Virus record (IMG/VR): IMGVR_UViG_3300027418_000032
Location: 1 to 30,509 of that record
DNA length: 30,509 nt
Reading direction: 5' to 3' (one strand)
Source of the DNA: a virus
Shown piece after piece: positions 23,118 to 30,509 of the stretch; the stretch's first letter is position 1, and every line of letters begins with the position of its first letter. The notes below the pieces were generated by a model. It did not search any database, was not told the DNA's origin, and was given only the letters and a program-made list of their open reading frames with translations. The position numbers and the translations under genes were made by a program.

Positions 23118-24333
23118 TACAGAAGCAAAATTAATCTCTGCAGTCCTTAACGATAAGCAGGTTCACGTTCTTCTCCAAGCAAATGTGGATAACTTACTAA
23201 GAACCCACAACGATGTTTGGAACTTTATAAGAAACTATTTTGAGCATAATAAGTCTATTCCACCACTCGATCTTGTTGTAGACAAGTTTAGAGATTTTCA
23301 ACCCATTGATGGAGTCGGTGCAACAAAACATCATCTTGAAGAGTTACAGTCAGAGTACCTCACTGATAGCCTAAAAGATATTATCCGAACTGCAGCAACC
23401 GAGATTCAGACTGGTAATGGTGGGGAGGCTCTTGACCAACTCATTACTAAGACATCTGAGTTAAAGAAAAACACTTCAGCAATCCGTGATATTGATGTAA
23501 CTGATCTTCAGTCCGCAATAGCGTACTTTGAAAATTTAAAAGAGCAACAGGCTCTAGGTCATGTTGGAATTAAAACCAACCTACCAGGATTTGATAACTA
23601 CCTACCCTCTGGAATTATGCCAGGGCAGTTAGGAGTCTTCTTAGCATACCCAGGTATAGGAAAGTCATGGATGGCTCTATACTTCGCTGTACAGGCCTGG
23701 AAACAGGGTAAGACACCCCTTGTAATCTCCCTTGAGATGTCAGAGACAGAAGTTCGTAACCGTGTATTTACAATCATGGGTGAAGGCTTGTGGTCTCATA
23801 GAAAACTCAGTAATGGTGAGATTGAAGTGGAAACCCTAAAGATGTGGCATGCTAAACATCTACAAGGTAAGCCAGAGTTTCACATTATTTCAAATGACCA
23901 AGGTGGCGAGATTAACCCCTCAGTCCTTCGTGGAAAGATTGATCAGTACAAGCCAGACTTTGTAATCGTTGACTACCTTCAGTTGATGGCTCCCAATCAG
24001 AAGTCAGATAATGAAACGGTACGAATGAAGAACCTTTCAAGAGAACTTAAACTAATGGCTATTGGCGAAGAGGTTCCTATTATTGCTATCTCCTCTGCCA
24101 CACCAGATGATGTTAATGATCTTAGTGGGGTTCCTACTCTTGGTCAGACTGCTTGGTCTAGACAGATTGCTTATGATGCTGACTGGGTTATTGCCCTAGG
24201 CCGTGCAACAAATAGTGATATCATTGAATGTGCTTTCCGTAAAAACCGTAATGGTTTTATGGGAGACTTTCTAGTCCAAGTCGATTTTGACAAGGGATAC
24301 TACAGATATAAAGACTTTGAGGATAAAAATTGA
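23110..24333 (+). CDS. dnaB: Replicative DnaB-type DNA helicase
   Basis: Encodes 407 residues from a GTG overlapping the upstream stop by eight bases. Residues 1-120 form a helical N-terminal domain as in DnaB. The ATPase domain has Walker A A-Y-P-G-I-G-K-S (residues 179-186), an E-M-S motif after the next strand (SLEMSETEVRNRVF), a Walker B ending in Asp288 (IVDYLQLM) and, further on, a Gln/Arg region before a C-terminal strand (AFRKNRNG) with the arginine-finger-like residues of this family. The protein should form a hexamer that unwinds the fork and works with the primase two genes downstream and the phage polymerase. It is somewhat shorter than bacterial DnaB (about 450-470). A replicative role is well supported; loading partner unknown. 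Confidence 0.9.
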   Translation: MNNTEAKLISAVLNDKQVHVLLQANVDNLLRTHNDVWNFIRNYFEHNKSIPPLDLVVDKFRDFQPIDGVGATKHHLEELQSEYLTDSLKDIIRTAATEIQTGNGGEALDQLITKTSELKKNTSAIRDIDVTDLQSAIAYFENLKEQQALGHVGIKTNLPGFDNYLPSGIMPGQLGVFLAYPGIGKSWMALYFAVQAWKQGKTPLVISLEMSETEVRNRVFTIMGEGLWSHRKLSNGEIEVETLKMWHAKHLQGKPEFHIISNDQGGEINPSVLRGKIDQYKPDFVIVDYLQLMAPNQKSDNETVRMKNLSRELKLMAIGEEVPIIAISSATPDDVNDLSGVPTLGQTAWSRQIAYDADWVIALGRATNSDIIECAFRKNRNGFMGDFLVQVDFDKGYYRYKDFEDKN

Positions 24334-24343
24334 CATAAGTAGT

Positions 24344-24349
24344 TATAAT
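24344..24349 (+). promoter_or_regulatory. TATAAT element before a leaderless GTG gene
   Basis: A perfect TATAAT ends five bases before the GTG at 24355, with no ribosome site. TTGACA is present at 24330-24335 but only eight bases upstream, too close to be its -35. The TGN extension is absent (AGT instead). The position relative to the start codon is the same as in the other candidate leaderless genes here. Confidence 0.4.
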
Positions 24350-24354
24350 ATGAT

Positions 24355-24681
24355 GTGCCTAATTATCACCATAAGCCAATTAAGAAGTTCTCTTTAGATG
24401 GAGTCATCCATGATGAAGCCTCTATTGGAAGATTAAAGATTGAATATATTAGGCTAGTAGTATCAGAAATGAGATTAAATGGATATGTGCCAAGGTTTGA
24501 CATAGATCCAGATTTTACGATAGACTATAATGAAGTAAAGAAAAGTTTTTATTTTGCATTGACAGTACATGGAGTTCACGTAGGGAAAAGGAAAAGCGAA
24601 TGGATATCAGGAATAGACGGCACCAAACCAATCTATATACAAAAGAGCAAATCAAAAGAGTCATTACAGGCTCAGGTCTAA
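24355..24681 (+). CDS. Hypothetical protein overlapping the primase gene
   Basis: Encodes 108 residues from GTG 24355; no ATG is available in frame nearby and there is no Shine-Dalgarno, but a TATAAT lies just upstream. The protein is mixed alpha/beta, with a His/Lys-rich start (NYHHKPIKKFSLDG), a helix with RLKIEYIRLVVSEMRLNG, and strands in the middle with alternating Tyr, Phe and Ala. The last 82 bases are also read in another frame as the primase N-terminus, an overlap much longer than the one to eight bases seen elsewhere. The C-terminal Lys/Ser-rich residues come from this overlap. I recognise no family. It may be a non-essential or regulatory small protein of the replication operon. 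Confidence 0.6.
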   Translation: MPNYHHKPIKKFSLDGVIHDEASIGRLKIEYIRLVVSEMRLNGYVPRFDIDPDFTIDYNEVKKSFYFALTVHGVHVGKRKSEWISGIDGTKPIYIQKSKSKESLQAQV

Positions 24682-25544
24682 CTATTGAGTCAGAGGTCGA
24701 CTCTGATTATATTCTTTTTTGCCCATTCCATAATAATAACCGTACGCCTGCAGGAGAAGTAGATAAAAATAACGGAACCTTCTTTTGTTTTTCTTGTCAT
24801 AAAATTGCAGACCTAATTGAATTAGTAATGCACACAACTGGCAGAACCTACTTTGAGTCTATTAGGTTTATTAAGAATAAAGAAACCCAGATGGATCTGG
24901 AAAAAGAAATTAACAAGCAACTATTCACAAAGCCAGAGTTTGTTCCGTTTGATGAGTTAATTCTAAAAAGACTTTACAACAACCTTGTAACATCTGAAAG
25001 AGCAAAAGATTATTTTAGATATCGCAAACTAGAAATTTCTTCTTGGGCCAAGTTCTCTTTAGGCTATTCAGAAAAACAAGACATGGTCACTGTTCCAGTT
25101 CACAGTCCAGATGGAATTCCTTTAGGCTTTGTAGGCAGATCAGTTGAGGGCAAAGAGTTTAAAAATACCCCAGGACTTCCAAAATCAAAAACATTATTTA
25201 ATTTACACAGAGTAAAGACAGCAGATAAGGTTTATGTGGTAGAGTCATCTTTTGATGCTATCCGACTAGACCAGTGTGGATTCCCAGCGGTAGCAACACT
25301 TGGATCTAATGTATCCAATATACAAATAGAATTGCTTCAAAAATATTTCAATAACATTATTGTTGTTGCAGATAATGATGAGGCAGGAGGAAATATGAAA
25401 ACTAAGATAGTTGAAAAACTAGGTTCTCGTGTATCCGTTATCAAACTAGATAAACAATATAAAGACATTGGCGATATGGGTGATGAAGAAATAAAGAAGT
25501 TAGACTTCCAGTTTGACAAATCCATACAGTCTATGCTAAACTAA
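24600..25544 (+). CDS. dnaG: DnaG-type primase with zinc ribbon and Toprim domain
   Basis: Encodes 314 residues. The ATG at 24600 follows AAGGA (about 24588-24592) and is inside the previous gene; no later start keeps the zinc domain. Residues 41-66 hold the CHC2-type zinc ribbon: Cys41-x2-His44, then Cys63-x2-Cys66. The Toprim domain has the conserved Glu215 (VVESSFDAIRL) and the Asp258-Asn259-Asp260-Glu261 motif (VADNDEAGG), which bind the metals for primer synthesis. The protein ends soon after Toprim, so the C-terminal helicase-binding domain of bacterial DnaG (about 580 residues) is absent. It should make RNA primers for the phage fork. Coupling to the helicase may then use other contacts or the small helical proteins nearby. 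Confidence 0.9.
   Translation: MDIRNRRHQTNLYTKEQIKRVITGSGLTIESEVDSDYILFCPFHNNNRTPAGEVDKNNGTFFCFSCHKIADLIELVMHTTGRTYFESIRFIKNKETQMDLEKEINKQLFTKPEFVPFDELILKRLYNNLVTSERAKDYFRYRKLEISSWAKFSLGYSEKQDMVTVPVHSPDGIPLGFVGRSVEGKEFKNTPGLPKSKTLFNLHRVKTADKVYVVESSFDAIRLDQCGFPAVATLGSNVSNIQIELLQKYFNNIIVVADNDEAGGNMKTKIVEKLGSRVSVIKLDKQYKDIGDMGDEEIKKLDFQFDKSIQSMLN
25513..25542 (+). promoter_or_regulatory. Strong promoter for the single-stranded DNA binding protein gene
   Basis: TTGACA (25513-25518), an 18-base spacer and TGCTAAACT (25534-25542, an extended -10) give a near-consensus sigma-70-type promoter within and just past the primase stop. The start near 25549 leaves about 20 leader bases that contain AAAGGAG (25556-25562) before the ATG at 25570. 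It is the only promoter here with a good -35, suiting a protein needed in bulk. Confidence 0.75.
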
Positions 25545-25569
25545 TACAAACAACACAAAGGAGAAATAT

Positions 25570-26223
25570 ATGAGCGTAATTAAGGGATTAAAAGATATCA
25601 ACGCCCTGCTCGAAAAACCAAAGTATGAAGGAACAGGACAAAAAGTTCGTTGGGTCAAGTTGGCTGACGGACAATCTGCAAAGGTTCGCTTTGTAGAAGA
25701 ACTAGATCAGGACTCAGCACACTACGCAGAGGCCCGTGGTCTTTCGGTTGTAGTTTCAGAACACACAAATCCAAAGGACTATAAGCGCAAGGCTGCTTGT
25801 ACCCAAGATTCAGAAGGCCGTTGCTTCGGCTGTGAAATGGCTCGTAAGGAACCAAAGTCTGGCTGGAGAGCACGACTTCGTTTCTATTGCAATGTCCTTA
25901 TCAATGACGGAACAGAAGATGCTTACATCGCTGTTTGGTCACAAGGCATTTCAAAGCAGTCAGCATTCAACAACATTCGTGAGTATGCACTTGACACAGG
26001 TAGCATCTCAAACCTAGAGTGGAAGTTAAAGCGTAATGGTCAGGGAACTGAAACCAACTACACACTTCTACCATCAAAGCCAGATGCAGAACCATTTGCA
26101 TGGGATGGCTTTGAATACTTCAACCTAGAAAAGGTTGTTCGTGAAGTTCCATATCCAGAGCAAGAAGCATTCTACTTTGGGTTTGACACTCCATCTGTTA
26201 CCAGCACAAATATTGACTGGTAA
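25570..26223 (+). CDS. Single-stranded DNA binding protein, gp32-like
   Basis: Encodes 217 residues from an ATG with AAAGGAG at a good distance. His65, Cys77, Cys85 and Cys88 (SEHTNP, then AACTQDSEGRCFGCEMA) reproduce the H-C-C-C zinc site of T4 gp32, which uses a histidine and three cysteines at similar spacing. Strands on both sides (KVRFVEEL, RLRFYCNVLIND, AYIAVWSQG) fit an OB-type fold. A basic and aromatic middle would hold single-stranded DNA. The C-terminus is aromatic/acidic (EAFYFGFDTPS then DW), compatible with the tail that contacts other replication proteins. It coats exposed strands at the fork and should work with the helicase, polymerase and RecA-like protein. Third positions are GC-enriched, as in the major tail gene, consistent with high expression. 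Confidence 0.8.
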   Translation: MSVIKGLKDINALLEKPKYEGTGQKVRWVKLADGQSAKVRFVEELDQDSAHYAEARGLSVVVSEHTNPKDYKRKAACTQDSEGRCFGCEMARKEPKSGWRARLRFYCNVLINDGTEDAYIAVWSQGISKQSAFNNIREYALDTGSISNLEWKLKRNGQGTETNYTLLPSKPDAEPFAWDGFEYFNLEKVVREVPYPEQEAFYFGFDTPSVTSTNIDW

Positions 26224-26226
26224 TTG

Positions 26227-29200
26227 ATGAACTACGTAGGCTTACACGTACACACCCATTACTCCCTCTTTGACGGGATCGCTACTCCAGAAGAATACAT
26301 TGACCGTGCAGTTGCGTTAGGGATGCCAGCCATTGCCATCACTGACCACGGTACTTTATCTGGGCATAGGGAACTGCATCGTATTGCAAAAGCGAAGGGT
26401 ATTAAGCCTATACTTGGTGTAGAAGGCTATATGTGTCAAGATAGATTTGATACTAGAGACAAGTCTGAAAGAGACGGGGATCTAGATTTAATTTATAACC
26501 ATATAGTCCTTCTCGCCAAGAACCAAATTGGTCTAGAAAACTTAAACAAGATTAATGAGATTGCGTGGACAGAAGGATTTTTTAAGAAGCCTAGGTTTGA
26601 CTTTGAGATTCTTGAGAAGTATGCAGAAGGCATAATTGTAACTTCTGCATGTCCTAGCAGCGTACTAGTCAAGGCTCTTGAAAATAACGAGTTTGCCGTT
26701 GCTAAAAAGCATATTGAATGGTTTAAGCGAGTATTTAATGATGACTACTACATTGAGGTAATGCCTCACAACCCTGCAGAAATTAACAAACAACTAATTG
26801 CACTAGCAGATGAGTTTGGCGTACAGGTTGTAGTTACCCCTGACTGCCACCACAGTTCAACAGATCAAAAAGAAATTCAGGAGTTTAAACTACTTCTGAA
26901 TACTCACGTCAAGATTGACAAAGAGCATACTTTTGAAAAGTCTAAGAAGCACCCAGACATGATGAAGCGCCTAGACTATCTATATGGGGAAGACCGTCAG
27001 ATTACATTTAATAAGTTTGACATTCACCTTCTTTCCTATGAAGAGATGAAGTCTGCTATGGAAGCACAAGGCATTGATCGTCCAGACATTTATTCCAACA
27101 CAATATCTATTGCAGATAAAGTCGGGGACTATGGAATTCAAGAAGGAATGGATCTACTACCAGTACAATATAAAAACCCAGATAAAGAATTAAAGACTCT
27201 TGCTATTGAAGGCTTGACAGAGCGTGGTCTTGAAAATAATAAAGAGTATCTAGATAGACTAGATGAAGAACTCAAAGTAATTAAAGATAAAAAGTTTGGT
27301 CCATACTTCTTGGTTGTTCGTAGCATGATTGCTTGGGCAAAGAAAGAAGGAATTATGGTAGGTCCAGGTCGTGGTTCTGCTGCTGGATCATTACTATGTT
27401 ACACATTGGGAATTACAGACATTGACCCAATCAAGCACAAACTTCTGTTCTTTCGTTTTATTAACCCAGACCGTAATGACTTCCCTGATATTGATACTGA
27501 TATTCAAGATAACCGTCGTGAAGAAGTTAAAGATTATCTTGTTAGACAGTATAAGCATGTTGCGTCTATTGCTACTTTCCTTTCTTTTAAAGACAAGGGT
27601 GTAGTTCGAGATGTTGCACGAGTATTAAACATTCCGCTAACAGATGTTAACAAAGTTTTAAAAATGGTTGACACTTGGGAAGACTATTGTAGTTCTAAAT
27701 CAACAAGAGAGTTTCGTGAGAAATATCCAGAGGTAGAAATTTATGGAGAGCAATTACGTGGTCGCATTAGGGGTACTGGTATTCACGCTGCAGGAGTTGT
27801 TACTAGTAAAGATCCAATCTTTAGGTTTGCGCCGATGGAGACTCGTTCTTCTACTGGATCTGACGATAGGATTCCAGTGGTTGCAGTCGATATGGAAGAG
27901 GCTGAGCGCATTGGCTTAATTAAGATTGATGCTCTTGGTCTTAAAACATTATCTGTTTTACAAGATGCTATTCAGATTATTAAAGAGCGTGATGGAAAGA
28001 CTATTGATCCATTAAATATTCCTATGGATGATGCTAATGTATATCAGATGCTTTCTGACGGATATACAAAGGGTGTGTTTCAGTGTGAAGCAGCACCATA
28101 CACAAACCTACTGGTTAAAATGGGTGTAAAGAACCTTGCCGAGTTAGCAGCATCAAATGCATTAGTTCGTCCAGGTGCTATGAATACAATTGGAAAAGAT
28201 TATATTGAGCGTAAACATGGTCGTCAAAACATTGGGTATACTCATCAAGTACTAAAAGAATTTACGGAGGAAACCTATGGTTGTATTCTTTACCAGGAAC
28301 AAGTTATGCAAGCATGCGTATCGCTTGGCGGTATGTCCATGTCGGAAGCGGATAAAGTTAGAAAGATCATTGGAAAGAAGAAGGATGCTAAAGAGTTTGA
28401 TGTATTCAAAGACAAATTTGTCAATGGTGCTTCTGCCTATATTAGTCCCAATTCGGCTCGTGATCTATGGCATGACTTTGAAGCGCATGCAGGATACTCG
28501 TTCAACAAGTCTCATGCGGTTGCTTACTCTACGCTCTCGTATTGGACGGCGTGGCTAAAGTATCATTATCCATTAGAGTTTATGTACTCACTACTAAAAA
28601 ATGAAAAGGACAAAGATGCACGTACTGAATACCTTATTGAAGCAAAGAGAATGGGGATTAGTGTTAAACTTCCTCACATTAATGATTCGGATATCGACTT
28701 TAAAATTGAAGGAAAGGGCATTCGTTTTGGTTTGTCGGGCATTAAGTTCATATCTGACAAAATCGCAGAGAGGTATATTTCTGCTAGACCCTTTAATTCG
28801 TATGCTCAGTTGGAAGAGTTCACGTTTACAAAAGGAAATGGTGTCAACTCTAGAGCGCTGCAAGCGCTTCGAGTTATTGGCGCAGCCACATTTAATGACC
28901 AACCAAGAAACGAAAACGAAATAAAAGAAAATCTATACGAGTATCTAAATTTACCAGAGTTTAATCTTTCTGTTCCTTCTCACTATCATGCTTGGATTAC
29001 ACAGAATGAAGACTATGAAGAAAAAGGTTCTTTTATTCTTATGGGTATGGTAAAGAGTATTAAGAGGGCCACGGGATGGTCAAGAGTAGAAGTTCTTGAC
29101 AAGACTGGAAGCGTAGGTATCTTTGATGATGAGAATACTACCATTGAAGCAGGTACATCATATATCATTCTTGCTAATGACAACAGGATTCTTTCTGCTG

Positions 29201-29499
29201 TCCCTGTTGATCAGATAAAGGGTTCAGATAGTGCTCTTATTAAGTTCTTGAATTATAAGATGCTTCCATACAAAGATGATGACATGTTTGTGGTATCCTT
29301 TAAACCAAGGATTACAAAAACAGGAAAGAAGATGGCTTCACTTACACTTGCAGATTCTTCAAGGGATTTGCACTCAGTCACCGTATTCCCTACAACGTTT
29401 GCCAAAGCGTATATGAAACTTGAAGAAGGACATGTATATAAGTTTAGTTTTGGAAAGACTAAGGATGGCACAGTAATATTGGAGGATATCAATGCTTGA
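26227..29499 (+). CDS. dnaE: DNA polymerase III alpha subunit (DnaE-type)
   Basis: Encodes 1090 residues from ATG 26227; an in-frame TTG at 26224 is less likely. The N-terminal PHP domain has all nine metal-site residues expected of a DnaE with proofreading: His7, His9, Asp16, His41, Glu66, His92, Cys142, Asp206 and His208. The polymerase palm has G-P-G-R-G-S-A-A-G (from residue 379), Asp421 and Asp423 (PDIDTD) and the third Asp568 (KIDALGLKTL). A fingers segment with KSHAVAYSTLSYWTAWLKY follows. The last 200 residues hold an OB-type domain (VKSIKRATGWSRVEVLD). Size is close to bacterial DnaE (about 1160). It is the phage replicative polymerase, likely with its own PHP exonuclease; a separate epsilon subunit is not seen. 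It overlaps the next gene by eight bases. Confidence 0.95.
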   Translation: MNYVGLHVHTHYSLFDGIATPEEYIDRAVALGMPAIAITDHGTLSGHRELHRIAKAKGIKPILGVEGYMCQDRFDTRDKSERDGDLDLIYNHIVLLAKNQIGLENLNKINEIAWTEGFFKKPRFDFEILEKYAEGIIVTSACPSSVLVKALENNEFAVAKKHIEWFKRVFNDDYYIEVMPHNPAEINKQLIALADEFGVQVVVTPDCHHSSTDQKEIQEFKLLLNTHVKIDKEHTFEKSKKHPDMMKRLDYLYGEDRQITFNKFDIHLLSYEEMKSAMEAQGIDRPDIYSNTISIADKVGDYGIQEGMDLLPVQYKNPDKELKTLAIEGLTERGLENNKEYLDRLDEELKVIKDKKFGPYFLVVRSMIAWAKKEGIMVGPGRGSAAGSLLCYTLGITDIDPIKHKLLFFRFINPDRNDFPDIDTDIQDNRREEVKDYLVRQYKHVASIATFLSFKDKGVVRDVARVLNIPLTDVNKVLKMVDTWEDYCSSKSTREFREKYPEVEIYGEQLRGRIRGTGIHAAGVVTSKDPIFRFAPMETRSSTGSDDRIPVVAVDMEEAERIGLIKIDALGLKTLSVLQDAIQIIKERDGKTIDPLNIPMDDANVYQMLSDGYTKGVFQCEAAPYTNLLVKMGVKNLAELAASNALVRPGAMNTIGKDYIERKHGRQNIGYTHQVLKEFTEETYGCILYQEQVMQACVSLGGMSMSEADKVRKIIGKKKDAKEFDVFKDKFVNGASAYISPNSARDLWHDFEAHAGYSFNKSHAVAYSTLSYWTAWLKYHYPLEFMYSLLKNEKDKDARTEYLIEAKRMGISVKLPHINDSDIDFKIEGKGIRFGLSGIKFISDKIAERYISARPFNSYAQLEEFTFTKGNGVNSRALQALRVIGAATFNDQPRNENEIKENLYEYLNLPEFNLSVPSHYHAWITQNEDYEEKGSFILMGMVKSIKRATGWSRVEVLDKTGSVGIFDDENTTIEAGTSYIILANDNRILSAVPVDQIKGSDSALIKFLNYKMLPYKDDDMFVVSFKPRITKTGKKMASLTLADSSRDLHSVTVFPTTFAKAYMKLEEGHVYKFSFGKTKDGTVILEDINA

Positions 29500-29809
29500 T
29501 GATTTGTCTATAAAGTTACATGAAGTTGCAGTAGAAAAAGGTTTTTGGCCTGAAGAGGTTGATGACATTTTTATTGCTAAGCAGTGCATGATGATTGTTT
29601 CAGAAGTAACAGAAGTAATGGAAGCAATTAGAAAAGATAAGGGCGAAGAAGAAATAACAAAAGAGGTTGCTGATATTTTGATTCGTACTCTTGATCTATA
29701 CGCAGGCTTGGTTGAGGCAGGGTATACTAAGTTATCACTTGATTATGCACTAAAAGAAAAAACACAATTTAATAAAACTAGACCAGAGAAGCATGGGGTA
29801 AGATTTTAA
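29492..29809 (+). CDS. MazG-like nucleotide pyrophosphohydrolase
   Basis: Encodes 105 residues; the ATG at 29492 follows GGAGG and overlaps the polymerase stop by eight bases. The all-helical protein has Glu38-x-x-Glu41 in SEVTEVMEAI and Glu58-x-x-Asp61 in KEVADILIRT, the metal-binding motif of MazG and dUTPase-like all-alpha pyrophosphatases. These enzymes hydrolyse nucleoside triphosphates to monophosphates. In phages they are thought to clean the nucleotide pool or lower the stress nucleotide ppGpp. Length matches single-domain phage MazG. Its place between the polymerase and recombinase genes supports a nucleotide-pool role during replication. The exact substrate cannot be read from the sequence. 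Confidence 0.8.
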   Translation: MLDDLSIKLHEVAVEKGFWPEEVDDIFIAKQCMMIVSEVTEVMEAIRKDKGEEEITKEVADILIRTLDLYAGLVEAGYTKLSLDYALKEKTQFNKTRPEKHGVRF

Positions 29810-30509
29810 TGTCAGTCACAGTAGAAGAAGCAATGGCACAATTAGATCCAAAATTAAGAAAGAAGTTAGGCACTGGAGTTGGTGTTAACTATGAGTACCA
29901 ACCTACTCCAAGTTATGGCTTAAACCGTGCTCTGGGGGGTGGGCTTCCATATGGTAGACAAGTACTCATCTGGGGTTCAAAGTCGTCTGCAAAGTCCTCT
30001 ATGTGCCTTCAAATGATTGCTCTAGCACAAGCAGAAGGAAAGTTGTGTGCATGGATTGATTCAGAAATGTCATACTCAGAAGACTGGGCCAGAACTCTTG
30101 GGGTAGATCCAGAAAAACTAATCTACTCACAAGCAAGAACTATTAGTGATATGGTAGATGTTGGCGTTGGATTAATGAATGCTGGTGTTGACTTAATTGT
30201 GGTAGACTCTATTACATCAATGCTTCCCGCAATCTATTTTGAAAAAGATACAGATGAAATGAAAGCATTGGAAAACACCAAACAGATTGGAGCCGAATCC
30301 CGTGACTTTAGTAACGCATGGAAAATGCTTAACTATGCAAACAATAAAGTTAAGCCAACTCTGCTTGTTCTTATTTCTCAGTCTCGTAACAATATCAATG
30401 CTATGTATACTAGCCAGCAGCCTTCTGGTGGTCAGGCTACTAAGTTTTATTCCTCATGTATTGTTAAACTCTTTTCTTCAGAGTCAGACAATCAAGCAAT
30501 TAAGGGCAA
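29809..30509 (+). CDS. RecA-like recombinase (partial, cut by window end)
   Basis: Starts at ATG 29809 in a TAATG junction and stays open to the window edge, giving 233 codons so far. The start is M-S-V-T-V-E-E-A-M-A. The ATPase core has a Walker A at residues 56-63, G-S-K-S-S-A-K-S, where Ala61 replaces the usual Gly before the lysine; then a strand leading to W-I-D-S-E-M-S, a Walker B ending in Asp133 (IVVDSITSM) and the RecA-type VLISQSRNN segment with the DNA-loop region starting after it. RecA-type proteins pair single-stranded DNA with its homologue and are used by phages for repair and recombination-dependent replication. It would work with the gp32-like protein. The Ala substitution is unusual; the lysine and serine are intact, so ATP binding is still plausible. 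Confidence 0.85.
   Translation, partial: MSVTVEEAMAQLDPKLRKKLGTGVGVNYEYQPTPSYGLNRALGGGLPYGRQVLIWGSKSSAKSSMCLQMIALAQAEGKLCAWIDSEMSYSEDWARTLGVDPEKLIYSQARTISDMVDVGVGLMNAGVDLIVVDSITSMLPAIYFEKDTDEMKALENTKQIGAESRDFSNAWKMLNYANNKVKPTLLVLISQSRNNINAMYTSQQPSGGQATKFYSSCIVKLFSSESDNQAIKG

Noticed and set aside
24330-24349. TTGACA with TATAAT as a full sigma-70 promoter
   Set aside because: The spacer is only eight bases; only the TATAAT is kept as a candidate element.
26224-26226. TTG as the start of the polymerase gene
   Set aside because: An ATG follows directly at 26227 and gives the normal DnaE N-terminus.

Overview
The window is a contiguous, one-strand (+) stretch of an AT-rich double-stranded DNA phage or prophage genome with long-tailed (siphovirus-type) morphology. 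The evidence is the gene order: head-tail connector genes, a major tail tube protein, two tail assembly chaperone genes, a very long tape measure protein (3408 aa), a distal-tail and baseplate series, then a replication module. I see no integrase, lysis gene, tRNA, CRISPR array or insertion sequence. The host cannot be fixed from the sequence. The gene set, the MerR-like helix-turn-helix and zinc-ribbon genes near the helicase, the phage-encoded DnaE-type polymerase and several apparently leaderless genes fit a low-GC actinobacterial host (for example a freshwater lineage). This is an inference and a Firmicute host is not excluded.

Layout. 1-1809: the end of an upstream gene, a head-closure-like protein, an HK97 gp10-like protein and a probable tail terminator, all coupled by TAATG or ATGA overlaps. 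1810-3642: the major tail protein with its own promoter and terminator, followed by two paralogous tail assembly chaperone genes, each preceded by an extended -10 element. The first chaperone gene is an uninterrupted G-T-like fusion; the second is G-like only. 3643-13869: the tape measure, with a transglycosylase-free but odd C-terminal region (a two-cysteine loop, a Pro/Thr/Ser linker and a 33-residue tandem repeat). 13869-21912: distal tail protein, a 1492-aa baseplate-hub protein with an inserted jelly-roll-like domain, and four smaller tail or fibre proteins.

21909-22588: a zinc-ribbon protein and a MerR-like DNA-binding protein at the border between structural and replication genes. 22603-30509: two small conserved-looking proteins, a DnaB-type helicase, a leaderless hypothetical gene, a short DnaG-type primase, a gp32-like single-stranded DNA binding protein under a near-consensus promoter, a complete DNA polymerase III alpha subunit with an intact PHP metal site, a MazG-like pyrophosphatase, and a RecA-like recombinase cut by the window end. 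Together these would give the phage most of its own replication fork and recombination machinery.

The most notable signals are the chaperone locus (gene duplication instead of the usual readthrough frameshift, plus in-phase slippery heptamers that would truncate rather than extend), the recurring TGN-TATAAT elements placed so close to start codons that the mRNAs would be leaderless, the odd cysteine/linker/repeat block in the tape measure, and a Gly-to-Ala change in the Walker A motif of the RecA-like protein. Genes abut or overlap throughout; there is no gene-free stretch longer than about 70 bases.
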